NCBI RefSeq assembly: GCF_014779595.1 | Contig: NZ_JACXZT010000019.1 | Span: forward strand, 1 to 64,000 | Source: Halomonas sp. ML-15 | GTDB lineage: Bacteria; Pseudomonadota; Gammaproteobacteria; Pseudomonadales; Halomonadaceae | Length of the DNA stretch: 64,000 nt | Reading direction: 5' to 3' | Part shown: piece after piece, positions 52,376 to 61,281 of the stretch | Position numbering within the stretch: position 1 is the first letter of the stretch | Layout: each line of letters begins with the position of its first letter | Made by a program: the position numbers and the translations under genes | Notes under the pieces: model-generated | The model's input: the letters and a program-made list of their open reading frames with translations, nothing else | What the model was told of the DNA's origin: nothing | Database searches by the model: none

Positions 52376-53793
52376 ACCTGCTCGCCCCCATCCTTGCAAA
52401 GCTGGCGGCGCACGGCAGCCGTACCGCGATCATCGCCCCACACGGAGAGCACGCCAGCTATGCCGATCTCCTCGGCCGTTCGGAGCGGCTGGCCGCCGCA
52501 TGGAAGCGCCAGGGGTTACGGGCCGGGGACCGCGTGCTGGTGGCCATGCCGGTGGGCATTCCGCTCTATGCGAGCCTGGTGGCGCTGTGGCGGCTAGGTG
52601 CGGTAGTGGTCTTCCCGGAGCCCGCTCTGGGCCTGACGGGCCTGCGCCACGCGCTCAGGGTCACCCAGCCCAGGGCCTTCCTCGCCGCCGGCTGGTTTCG
52701 CCTCTTGCGTTACGGGCTGCCTGAGCTCTGGTCGGTGCGGCTGGTGCTCGGCGCCGATGCCTCGGCGGGAGCGGCGCTGGATACCCTGGAAGCGGTTGAT
52801 GCCGATCACCCGGCGCTGATCTCGTTCACCAGCGGCTCCACCGGGCAACCCAAGGCCATCGTCCGCAGCCACGGCTTTCTTGCTACACAGAACGCCCGCG
52901 TCGCCGAGCTGCTGGCGCCACAGCGCGATGACTGCGTCGACTTGGTCGGTTTCCCGGTGTTCGTGCTGGCCAATCTCGGCCTCGGCGTCACCTCGGTACT
53001 GCCGAACTGGCGTCTACGCGGTCAGGAGAACGCCGATGCAGGGCGCATTGCCCGGCATATCGCCGCCCACGACGTCAACCGGGCCCTGATACCGCCTTCG
53101 ATCTGTGCCGGGCTTGCCGACCATCCCATCTCGCAGCTCGATGCCATCTTCACCGGCGGCGGGCCGGTCTTCCCCGACCTACTGGCCCGCTTGGCGGTAC
53201 GTCTGCCAGACGCCGATATTGTCTCGGTCTACGGCTCCACCGAGGCCGAGCCCATCGCTCATCAGCGCCTCGCGGAAGTGACGGAAGACGACTGGCGAGC
53301 CATGCGCGAGGGCGCGGGGCTGCTCACCGGCAGACCGATCCCGGAGATTGCGGTAAAGATCCTCGACCGCGAGATCGTCGTCACCGGTGCCCACGTCAAC
53401 AAGGGCTATCTCGACGCGCAGCACGACCGGACCACCAAGCTTTCCCTGGACGACGCCATCTGGCACCGCACCGGTGATTCCGGCCGGCTGGACGAACGAC
53501 AGCGCCTCTGGTTGCTGGGACGCTGCGACGGCACTGTCGGCGACCTGCCGCCCTTCGGCGTCGAGTCAGCGGCGCGCTTCTGGACCGGAGTGGAGCAGGC
53601 AGCGCTGGTCGCCGTCGACGACCAGCCCGTGCTCGCCATCGCCGGGGATGGCGAGCGGCAGGCGGAGTGGCAGGCACAAGCCGATCGTATCGGCGACATC
53701 CGGGTCGTCGCGCTGCGGCGGATGCCGCTGGACCGGCGCCACGGCTCCAAGGTCGATTATCCCGCACTCAGGGCGGCACTCCGCCGCATCTGA
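52372..53793 (+). CDS. AMP-forming acyl ligase, OleC-like
   Basis: A 473-residue ANL-superfamily enzyme. The P-loop FTSGSTGQPKAIV (152-164), YGSTEAEPI, HRTGDSG and a C-terminal DRRHGSKVDY with the adenylation Lys are present, and the early LWRLGAVVVFPEPALGLTGL region resembles OleC beta-lactone synthetases. It is shorter than classical acyl-CoA synthetases (~550). It activates a carboxylic acid by adenylation; no OleABD partner is adjacent. Last gene of the HMG-CoA-reductase operon. Confidence 0.82.
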   Translation: MNLLAPILAKLAAHGSRTAIIAPHGEHASYADLLGRSERLAAAWKRQGLRAGDRVLVAMPVGIPLYASLVALWRLGAVVVFPEPALGLTGLRHALRVTQPRAFLAAGWFRLLRYGLPELWSVRLVLGADASAGAALDTLEAVDADHPALISFTSGSTGQPKAIVRSHGFLATQNARVAELLAPQRDDCVDLVGFPVFVLANLGLGVTSVLPNWRLRGQENADAGRIARHIAAHDVNRALIPPSICAGLADHPISQLDAIFTGGGPVFPDLLARLAVRLPDADIVSVYGSTEAEPIAHQRLAEVTEDDWRAMREGAGLLTGRPIPEIAVKILDREIVVTGAHVNKGYLDAQHDRTTKLSLDDAIWHRTGDSGRLDERQRLWLLGRCDGTVGDLPPFGVESAARFWTGVEQAALVAVDDQPVLAIAGDGERQAEWQAQADRIGDIRVVALRRMPLDRRHGSKVDYPALRAALRRI

Positions 53794-53836
53794 CCAACGA
53801 AGCCGAGCCCGACGAATGCCGTCTGACGAATGCGAC

Positions 53837-54583
53837 TCAGCGCCCGCCGGAGACATCGATAAAGCTACCCGTGGTGTAGGAGGACTCGTCGGAGGCCAGC
53901 CACAGGATCGCCCGTGCGACCTCCTCGGCCTCCCCGCCGCGCAGCATCGGCACACCCGGCGCCAGGCGCGCCACACGCCCCGGCTCGCCGCCGCTGGCGT
54001 GGATATCGGTAGCGATCAGCCCCGGGCGCACGGCATTGACGCGAATGCCTTGCGCCGCCACCTCCTTGGCCAGGCCGATGGTGAAGCTGTCGATGGCGCC
54101 CTTGGCGGCCGCATAGTCGACATATTCGTTGGGTGCCCCCAGCCGCGCGGCCATCGACGATAGGTTGACGATGCTCCCGCCCTGGCCACCGTGCTGGGTC
54201 GACATGCGTCGGATCGCCTCGCGGGCGCACAGGAAACTGCCGGTGACGTTGACCGCCAGCACCCGCGCCAGGCGCGCGGCGTCCATCGCCTCGACCCGGC
54301 ATTGGTGCTCAAGCATACCCGCATTGTTGACCAGCACCTCCACAGGTCCCAGGGCGTGGTCGACGGTATCGAATAGCCGCACCACGTCGCGCTCGACGCC
54401 AACATCCGCGGCCACCGCGATGGCTTCGCCCCCCTCCCGGGCGATCGCGGCGGCCACTTCATCCGCCGCCTCACGATTGTCGCGATAGCTCACGCATACT
54501 CGATAGCCGGCCGCTGCGGCCAGCCGAGCGGTAGCGGCGCCGATCCCGCGGCTGCCACCGGTGATGATCATCACCTTGCGCAT
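53837..54583 (-). CDS. SDR-family oxidoreductase
   Basis: A 248-residue short-chain dehydrogenase. TGGSRGIG (NADPH-binding), NNAG, the YAAAK active-site Tyr-Lys pair and the catalytic Ser in LSSMAAR are all present, and the C-terminus ends DVSGGR. It is convergent to the ligase-bearing operon and separate from it; substrate unknown. Confidence 0.9.
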   Translation of the reverse strand: MRKVMIITGGSRGIGAATARLAAAAGYRVCVSYRDNREAADEVAAAIAREGGEAIAVAADVGVERDVVRLFDTVDHALGPVEVLVNNAGMLEHQCRVEAMDAARLARVLAVNVTGSFLCAREAIRRMSTQHGGQGGSIVNLSSMAARLGAPNEYVDYAAAKGAIDSFTIGLAKEVAAQGIRVNAVRPGLIATDIHASGGEPGRVARLAPGVPMLRGGEAEEVARAILWLASDESSYTTGSFIDVSGGR

Positions 54584-54593
54584 GCGGTACTCC

Positions 54594-55172
54594 TCAGCCC
54601 ATCACCGGCATGCCGGTGACCAGCACGTGCAGGTGGAAGGCGAACAGGTAGTAGGCCACCAGACCGATCACCACGGTCAGCACGGTGGCGACGGTGCGGC
54701 TCTCACGTGGAGCAGGCGGGTGGGCGCGGTCGCGCTGTTTGGCGGCACGGAACGCCAGGATCGCCCATACCAGGAAGGCGCCGAAGAACACGATGTCGCC
54801 GAGACGGCCGTTGGCCAGCAGGTGGGCCAGGGCCCAGATCTTCACCGCCAGCAGCATTGGATGGCCAAGCTTGGCCTTGATGGCATTGTGCGGCACGAAG
54901 GTAGCCACCAGCATGATAAAGGCCGGTACCATCAGCAGCAGCACCAGGTGGCGCAGTCCAGTGGGCGGGAACCACACGAAGATCGGGTCGAGGCGCATCT
55001 GGCCGTAGCCCCAGATGGCGATCGCCAGGCCCACCACCGAAACGGCCGAGTGGGCGAGTTTCCAGGGTGTCTCGCCGAGCCGCTGCACCTGCGCCTGACG
55101 CCAGTCGTCGGCGACAATGCGCAACGAGTGGCTGCCGAGAAAGATCAGCAGGCCAAGAATCATGATCAACAT
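54594..55172 (-). CDS. NnrU-family membrane protein
   Basis: A 192-residue inner-membrane protein with about six helices. GLLIFLGSHSLRIVAD at the start, PWKLAHSAVSVVGLAIAIWGYG and GHPMLLAVKIWALAHLLANG are characteristic of NnrU, linked to nitrite/nitric-oxide respiration in some species. No nitrogen-oxide gene is adjacent. The ATG at 55172 is favoured by the hydrophobic start. Confidence 0.85.
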   Translation of the reverse strand: MLIMILGLLIFLGSHSLRIVADDWRQAQVQRLGETPWKLAHSAVSVVGLAIAIWGYGQMRLDPIFVWFPPTGLRHLVLLLMVPAFIMLVATFVPHNAIKAKLGHPMLLAVKIWALAHLLANGRLGDIVFFGAFLVWAILAFRAAKQRDRAHPPAPRESRTVATVLTVVIGLVAYYLFAFHLHVLVTGMPVMG

Positions 55173-55339
55173 GGGGGTAGTGCTCCAGCAGAGAATGTCA
55201 GGTGGGCAAGCATGCCATATTGCGCTGCCCGGGGCATGGCATCTATCGTCGCGCGCTTGAAGGCGACTCAAGGAATCGGTCACCATAGCGGCCTTCAGCG
55301 CCGGGCAGCCCATGCCCCTGCGCTCGCCAAGGACCGGTC

Positions 55340-56515
55340 ATGCTGCACTTTCCCAGCCCTCATCACCGTCAGGTGACCCTCTGCTACTTCCTGCTGTTCA
55401 TCGGCGTCGGCATGACCGGCGGCCTGCTCGGGCCTGCGCTGCCGCACCTCGCGGCAATGACCGACTCGAGCATGAGCCAGATCGCAATTCTTTTCACCGC
55501 CAGGGCGCTGGGCAACATGAGCGGCGCCTTCGTTACCGGCCTGCTGATGGACCGGCTCAACGGCCATCGGGTGCTGATCGGCATGCTGCTGCTGACCGCA
55601 GCAGGCCTCGCGGTAGCACCGCTGAGCCCGACGCTATGGTTGCTGACCGGGCTGTTCCTGCTGCTCGGCTTCTCCGAAGTGTCACTCAACGCCGGTACCA
55701 ACACCCTGCTGCTGTGGCGTCACCGCGACGCCGCAGGGCCACACGTCAGCGCTCTGCACTTCTGCTTCGGACTCGGCAATATGCTGGTGCCGCTGGTGAT
55801 GGTGGCGGTGTTGGCCATCACCGGCCTGTTTCAGTGGGCTTTCTGGGTGGTGGCGGTCTACCTGCTGGCCATGCTGTGGCCGCTGTCGCGGCTCAGCAGT
55901 CCAGTAAAGCGGACGACCGAGGAGGATGCCACACCGCGTGCGCCCAAGCACCGTGACCCGCTTCTGCTGGCGTTGTTCATGCTGCTGTTCGCGCTCTATG
56001 TCGGGGCCGAGATCACCTTTGCCGGCTGGATCACCGCTTACGGCGTGCTTACCGGGCAGAGCGCCGAGCGCGCCGCGCTGCTGGTAACGCTGTTCTGGCT
56101 GGCGCTGTCGGCCGGCCGTCTGCTAGCGATCCCGCTGCTGCGCTGGAGCTCTCCCTGGGCGATCCTGATCGGCTGTCTATTGCTCGGCGGGGGGACGACC
56201 CTGGCGCTGCATGCGGTATGGCTCCCGCTGTGGATGGGCGCCCTGCTGTTCGGCCTGGCGGCCTCGGCGATCTTTCCTACGCTATTCAGCCTCGGCAACC
56301 AGGTGATGGACATGAACGGGCGCACCACAGGACTGATCTTCACCGCCGCCGGGAGTGGCGCACTGCTGGTGCCATCGCTGACCGGTCCGCTGCTCGACTG
56401 GGCGGGCGCCGGTGCCTTTCCCCCGCTGCTCGGCGGCATGGTGGTCGTGCTTGGAATGGGTCTCGTCGCCTTGCATCTACGGTTAGCGCGGCTGAATCGC
56501 CAGATCATGGCCTAG
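55340..56515 (+). CDS. MFS transporter
   Basis: A 391-residue protein with twelve membrane segments and MFS signatures (LFTARALGNMSGAFVTGLLMDRLNGHRVLI, GAEITFAGWITAYGVLTG). It is closest in look to the FucP/MFSD4-like sugar branch, but the substrate is not assignable. Its stop overlaps the convergent diguanylate cyclase stop. Confidence 0.8.
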   Translation: MLHFPSPHHRQVTLCYFLLFIGVGMTGGLLGPALPHLAAMTDSSMSQIAILFTARALGNMSGAFVTGLLMDRLNGHRVLIGMLLLTAAGLAVAPLSPTLWLLTGLFLLLGFSEVSLNAGTNTLLLWRHRDAAGPHVSALHFCFGLGNMLVPLVMVAVLAITGLFQWAFWVVAVYLLAMLWPLSRLSSPVKRTTEEDATPRAPKHRDPLLLALFMLLFALYVGAEITFAGWITAYGVLTGQSAERAALLVTLFWLALSAGRLLAIPLLRWSSPWAILIGCLLLGGGTTLALHAVWLPLWMGALLFGLAASAIFPTLFSLGNQVMDMNGRTTGLIFTAAGSGALLVPSLTGPLLDWAGAGAFPPLLGGMVVVLGMGLVALHLRLARLNRQIMA

Positions 56516-57483
56516 CCCACGGCACTGAAGCGGTTACGGCCGCCTTGCTTGGCAAGATAGAGCTGTCGGTCGACCTGCTCGAGCAGGCTTGGCAGCGTAT
56601 CGCCGAAGGCGGGAATGCGCGTCGCCACCCCCTGGCTGACAGTGACGCAGCCCACCGGCGAGGCGGCATGAGGCAGCTGCAGCTTGAAAATTTCGCGCCG
56701 ACAGCGCTCGGCCAACTGCTGGGCAGCCTCCGCCGGGGTTTCCGGCAGCACCCACATGAACTCCTCGCCGCCAAAACGGGCGAAGGAGTCGCGTGGCCGG
56801 GTCGCTACCCGGCTCAGCGCCTCGGCGACGCGCTTGAGCGCTTCATCGCCGGCCAGATGACCATAGTGATCGTTGTACTCCTTGAAGTGATCAATATCGA
56901 TCATGATCAACGATAGCGGCTGGGTGTTGCGGCGCGCCTCCTCCCAGGCCTGTGACAGGTTGTCGTCGAGGCGTCGGCGGTTGGCAACGCCGGTCAGGCC
57001 ATCCTGGTAAGAGTAGGCCTCCAGCTCACGCTGTAGCCGCGTCAGCTCCTCTTCATAAGCCTTGCGCTCGCTGATATCGAACATGAAACCGACCAGCGCT
57101 TCGACCTCGCCTTCGGCGTCACGCACTACGTGCACCACATCGCGAATCCACACATAGTCGCCGTCGCGGGTCAGGGCTCGGTAATCGGCTTCGTGGTCGG
57201 TACCCTGGCGCGATTGAGAAACGCAGAAGTTGACCACCCAGTCGCGATCCTCGGGGTGCATGCGCGTCGCCCAGTCGTCGACGCTGACCCAACTCTCCGG
57301 CGTCCAGCCCAGTAGCGCTTCGATCTGCGGGCCGATATACGCAAACTGCAGGGTCTTCCAGTCGATCTTCCAGGGGATCGCCTTGGTCGACTCCAGCAGG
57401 GTCTTGTAGACGCTATGATCCAGCGTCTCGTCACTCAGCGGCAACTCGAGCAACCCTGTGTCTCTGGGCGGTATCTCACTCAT
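56512..57483 (-). CDS. PAS-GGDEF diguanylate cyclase
   Basis: A 323-residue signalling enzyme. A PAS domain spans ~30-150 (FAYIGPQIEALLGWTPESW, VGFMFDISERKAYEEEL), followed by a GGDEF domain with an intact RFGGEEF active-site loop (~245). It makes c-di-GMP in response to an internal signal. No membrane segment; cytoplasmic. The ATG at 57483 follows a GGGGAT site. Confidence 0.9.
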   Translation of the reverse strand: MSEIPPRDTGLLELPLSDETLDHSVYKTLLESTKAIPWKIDWKTLQFAYIGPQIEALLGWTPESWVSVDDWATRMHPEDRDWVVNFCVSQSRQGTDHEADYRALTRDGDYVWIRDVVHVVRDAEGEVEALVGFMFDISERKAYEEELTRLQRELEAYSYQDGLTGVANRRRLDDNLSQAWEEARRNTQPLSLIMIDIDHFKEYNDHYGHLAGDEALKRVAEALSRVATRPRDSFARFGGEEFMWVLPETPAEAAQQLAERCRREIFKLQLPHAASPVGCVTVSQGVATRIPAFGDTLPSLLEQVDRQLYLAKQGGRNRFSAVG

Positions 57484-57642
57484 GGTGGTATCCCCACGCG
57501 GCAATGTTACAAAACGTGTTGGCACCCCTTGATCAAGATAGCTGGTGCCACTGACACGCACTGACCTGGCGCCAACTGTCGAGCAGTTCCTCACCGCCCT
57601 GCTGCCAGTGGCCGCGGCCATCGGCTGTCAGAACGCAGATCA

Positions 57643-59040
57643 TTACGCGTCGATATCCGTGGTCTGGCGCAGCGGTGGCTTGCCGGCACGCTTAGTGGCG
57701 TACATCGCCACATCGGCCATCTTGAGCAGTTGAGCAGCGCTGCCGACATCCCCCGGGCCATGCAGGGCCACGCCGATGCTGGCACTGATCTCGGCGTGGG
57801 CATCTCCCAGCGCCACCGGTGCATTGATGCATGCCACCAGTTTCTGTACGAAAGCCTGCGCCGCGGCCTCGTCGATGCCCTCCAGCAGCACCACGAATTC
57901 ATCGCCCGCCAGACGCGCCACGTAATCGGTCTGACGCACCGAGCCAAGCAGACGGCTGGCGATTTCGCGCAGCAGCGTGTCGCCGGCGTCGTGACCATGG
58001 TCGTCGTTGACCGCCTTGAACCCATCGAGGTCCAGGAACAACAGCGCCAGCGGCTGACCGCTGCGGGCCACCCGCGCCATGGCCTCGGGCAACCGCTCAT
58101 CCAGCGCACGGCGATTGGGCAGGCCGGTGAGTACGTCCTGCCGCGCTTCCTTGTCGCGTAGGGCGTCGAGCTGGCGGCGCTCGGTGATATCGTGAACGAA
58201 GATGCTGTAGTGGGTGTCTGCGTCGACGAAGAAGGCACGCATGCGGACCTCAACCGGCAGTTCACGACCGTCACGACGATTGGCCAATGCTTCGCTGATG
58301 CTACGCTCGCCCGCATGCGGCAGTGTGAGTGAGCCGATCAACTGATCGATTGACTTGCCCAGGGCCGCCCCGCGAGCCATGCCGAACATCTGCTTTGCCG
58401 CGCGATTCCAGGCAGTCACCCGAGCCTGACCATCAAGCCCGATATAGGCATCATAGGCGGTGTCGATGACCAGACGCAGCTCAGTCTCGCGCTCATGCAG
58501 CGCACGATGCGTCTCGGCGTGACCGGCAAGGGTAATCGCCAAGCGGCGATTGGCCTCACGCAGCTGGATATCCTGATTGATGATCGCCGCCAGGTCCTGC
58601 AGCGTGGCCAGTTGGATGGCATCGATCTGCCGCGGCTGATGGTCCACCGCGCACAGCGAGCCGAGTGCTACCCCGGCCGAGTTGTAGAGTGGAATCCCCA
58701 CATAGAAACGCAGACCATCCGGGCGATCTACCCCGGAGAAGTGGGAGAAGCGTGGGTCCCGGCTCAGGTCTTCGATCACCAGCGGCGAGCGCTGGTTGAT
58801 GGTCCAGTTGCATACCGACTCGCTGCGCGGCGTGTGCTCGACGTCCAGCCCAACCCGCGACTTGAGCCACTGGCGATGCGCATCGATCAAGGTCACCAGC
58901 GCAATCGGCACCTCCAGCAGCCGAGAGACCAACCGCGTGACCCGATCGAAAGCAGGCTCAGCACTGCAATCGAGCAACTTGAGCTCATGCAGCGCTGCGA
59001 GCCGGGCCTGCTCATCCGCGGGTATCGGGTAGTTGCTCAT
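57643..59040 (-). CDS. GAF-PAS-GGDEF sensor diguanylate cyclase
   Basis: A 465-residue cytoplasmic protein: GAF domain (20-160, LVTLIDAHRQWLKSRVGL, SVCNWTI), PAS domain (~180-290, with ITERRQLDALRDKEARQDVLTGLPNRR) and GGDEF domain with AGDEF (RLAGDEFVVLL). The Ala variant of the first Gly is common in active cyclases. Likely produces c-di-GMP. It is near a chemoreceptor gene and another GGDEF gene. Confidence 0.88.
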   Translation of the reverse strand: MSNYPIPADEQARLAALHELKLLDCSAEPAFDRVTRLVSRLLEVPIALVTLIDAHRQWLKSRVGLDVEHTPRSESVCNWTINQRSPLVIEDLSRDPRFSHFSGVDRPDGLRFYVGIPLYNSAGVALGSLCAVDHQPRQIDAIQLATLQDLAAIINQDIQLREANRRLAITLAGHAETHRALHERETELRLVIDTAYDAYIGLDGQARVTAWNRAAKQMFGMARGAALGKSIDQLIGSLTLPHAGERSISEALANRRDGRELPVEVRMRAFFVDADTHYSIFVHDITERRQLDALRDKEARQDVLTGLPNRRALDERLPEAMARVARSGQPLALLFLDLDGFKAVNDDHGHDAGDTLLREIASRLLGSVRQTDYVARLAGDEFVVLLEGIDEAAAQAFVQKLVACINAPVALGDAHAEISASIGVALHGPGDVGSAAQLLKMADVAMYATKRAGKPPLRQTTDIDA

Positions 59041-59113
59041 CGCCTCTCTCTCGTTGCGCTATTCATCTACCCCAGCATAACGGTTACCGAGTGACCTTGC
59101 TTGAGCGCATCGT

Positions 59114-61234
59114 TCAGCGCCAAGTCGTGTGTTCCTCCTGCGGCGGTTCGAGCCGCGCCGCGCCATGGTCGGCGCTGACGGCAGCTACCTGGAAGCGACC
59201 TACCAGCGCATGCATATCGGCAGCCTGCTGGTCGAGCACATGGCTGGCACTCGAGGCCTCCTGCACCAGCTGAGCGTTCTGGTGGGTGACTTGATCGAGC
59301 TGGGCAATGGCCTGGTTGATCTGCTCGATGCCTGCCGACTGTTCGTGGGTAGCACCGGCGATCTCCGTGACGTAACCGCTGACGTGCTTGAGGCTGTCGA
59401 TGATTTCCTGCAGATGCTCGCTGGTGGCGCGTACCAGGCTGGCGCCCTCGCCCACCTTGTTGACGCTGTCGTCGACCAGATGGCGGATCTGCGATGCTTC
59501 TTCGGCACTGCGGCTGGCCAGCTTGCGCACTTCCTGAGCCACCACCGCAAAGCCACGCCCCTGCTCGCCGGCCCGCGCCGCCTCTACCGAGGCGTTGAGC
59601 GCCAGCAGATTGGTCTGGAAGGCGATATCGTCGATGGCGGTGATGATGCTGGTAATCTTCTCGCTCGAGTGGCGGATCGCCTGCATGGCATCGTTGGTGC
59701 GTCCGGCCACATCGCCGGCCGAGTGGGCGCGCCGATCGACCTCCTGACTGGCATCCCGCGCCTGGTTGGCGTAGTCCGCGGTCTGCTTGACGGTGGCGGT
59801 AATCTGCTCGAGGCTCGAGGCGGTTTCGGCCAGCGACGACGACTGCTCTTCGGTACGCTGCGACAGGTCGTCATTGCCCGAGGCGATGTCACGACTGCTG
59901 GCGGCTATCGCCCCGGCGCCGTCGCGGATCTGCGCCACGATGCTTTCGAAGGTATCCATCATGCGATTGAAGGCTTGCGCGGTACGGCCGATCTCGTCGT
60001 CACGCTGCAGCGCCAGGCGTAGCGACAGGTCGGCATTCTCACCGCCCGCGCCGCTGATGCTCTCCATCTGGCGACGCATCTGCCCGAGTGGTCCCAGCAC
60101 ACGTACCAGGGTCCGCCAGCCGAAGATCGCCAGCACCAGGATCACCGCCAGGGTCACACCGATCTGCAGCACGCGCCCGGCGTTGGCCAACTCCTCTGCC
60201 TGACCGGCGGCCAGGTCGGCCTGAGCCACACCGTCAGCCTCCAGCTCGCCGAGCGTGTCGCGCATGCCGTGCATTGCGGTGGTGACGTCACTCAGCGCCT
60301 GCGCCTCGCGCTGGCGCAACTCCAGCTGTTCATGGCGCAGCGCGTAGACCGACTGATCGCCGCCCACCATCAGGCCGTCCAGCTCACCAATGATCTCGGT
60401 CAGCGCCTCGGCACGCTCGCTCTGTTCGACGCTGGCACTTGGCGAACCGGCGATGGTGGCCAGCGACTGGCGTGCCAGGTTGAGCTGCTGGGCAATCTCG
60501 TTATAGCGCAGATTTACCAGCCGGTCGCTGCTCTCGACCTGCGTCAGCTGACGGCCAAGGTCAGCCAGCAGCGCTACTGCGGTACGCACGCCGCTACTGA
60601 TGTCGGCGATATTGCCGCCGTCGTCGAACAAACCTTCGACCAGCGCCGTAGGCAGCGTGGTCATGCCCTCCTCCAGCCAGGCTTCGACCTGCTCACGCTG
60701 CTGACGCCGCTCACGGACATCCGCCAGGGTAGCTCGACCGGCCATGTCCTCGGCGCTGACCATGACCTCGACAATGCGCTGCTGCATGGCGGTGATACGC
60801 TCGTCCATGGTCTCTCTGAGGGCAAGATCCTCGCGGCGCACTGCCTCGAGAGCGCTATCCGCCTCGAGCAGCGCCGCATGGTCGGCATCTAGCCTCTCCA
60901 GACGATCGCGCTGAGCCACTTCTTCGCGCTCGACCAGCCCCTGACGCGCGGCCAGGAAGCGCTCATCTAGCACGTCCTGAGGTACCGCCTCGGCCATCGC
61001 CTCGTCGCTGCCAGCGGCGAGCAAGTCGGCATGACGCTCGCCGAACGCCACCATGGCATCGACCATGCCGCGACTGGCCTCTTGCTGTGGCAGCACCTCG
61101 CCAAGAATGAAGCGCTGTGAGTCGACCAGCCGCTGATTCGACATCAACCCCGTCGCGGCCAGCACCACCGCGCCGATGACGGCGGCCAGGAACAGGCCGA
61201 TCAGCATCGCGCGCAGACTGAGAGTACGTTTCAT
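59114..61234 (-). CDS. Methyl-accepting chemotaxis protein
   Basis: A 706-residue chemoreceptor: TM1 at ~10-31, a large helical periplasmic sensor (32-354), TM2 at ~355-380, HAMP (GPLGQMRRQMESISG onwards), and a cytoplasmic signalling hairpin with the conserved tip EAARAGEQGRGFAVVAQEVR. The sensor domain has no clear named fold. No CheR-tethering pentapeptide (NWETF-like) at the C-terminus. It lies 47 bases after a periplasmic binding protein gene, which probably presents ligand to it. AAGGGG site before the ATG. Confidence 0.88.
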   Translation of the reverse strand: MKRTLSLRAMLIGLFLAAVIGAVVLAATGLMSNQRLVDSQRFILGEVLPQQEASRGMVDAMVAFGERHADLLAAGSDEAMAEAVPQDVLDERFLAARQGLVEREEVAQRDRLERLDADHAALLEADSALEAVRREDLALRETMDERITAMQQRIVEVMVSAEDMAGRATLADVRERRQQREQVEAWLEEGMTTLPTALVEGLFDDGGNIADISSGVRTAVALLADLGRQLTQVESSDRLVNLRYNEIAQQLNLARQSLATIAGSPSASVEQSERAEALTEIIGELDGLMVGGDQSVYALRHEQLELRQREAQALSDVTTAMHGMRDTLGELEADGVAQADLAAGQAEELANAGRVLQIGVTLAVILVLAIFGWRTLVRVLGPLGQMRRQMESISGAGGENADLSLRLALQRDDEIGRTAQAFNRMMDTFESIVAQIRDGAGAIAASSRDIASGNDDLSQRTEEQSSSLAETASSLEQITATVKQTADYANQARDASQEVDRRAHSAGDVAGRTNDAMQAIRHSSEKITSIITAIDDIAFQTNLLALNASVEAARAGEQGRGFAVVAQEVRKLASRSAEEASQIRHLVDDSVNKVGEGASLVRATSEHLQEIIDSLKHVSGYVTEIAGATHEQSAGIEQINQAIAQLDQVTHQNAQLVQEASSASHVLDQQAADMHALVGRFQVAAVSADHGAARLEPPQEEHTTWR

Positions 61235-61281
61235 GTCGTGCCCCTTGGGTATTCGGAACGGTTCCGCCCGTGCAGCGGGAA

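Noticed and set aside
44457-53793. The operon as a classical mevalonate pathway
   Set aside because: No HMG-CoA synthase, mevalonate kinase, phosphomevalonate kinase or decarboxylase is present; the other six genes have different chemistry.
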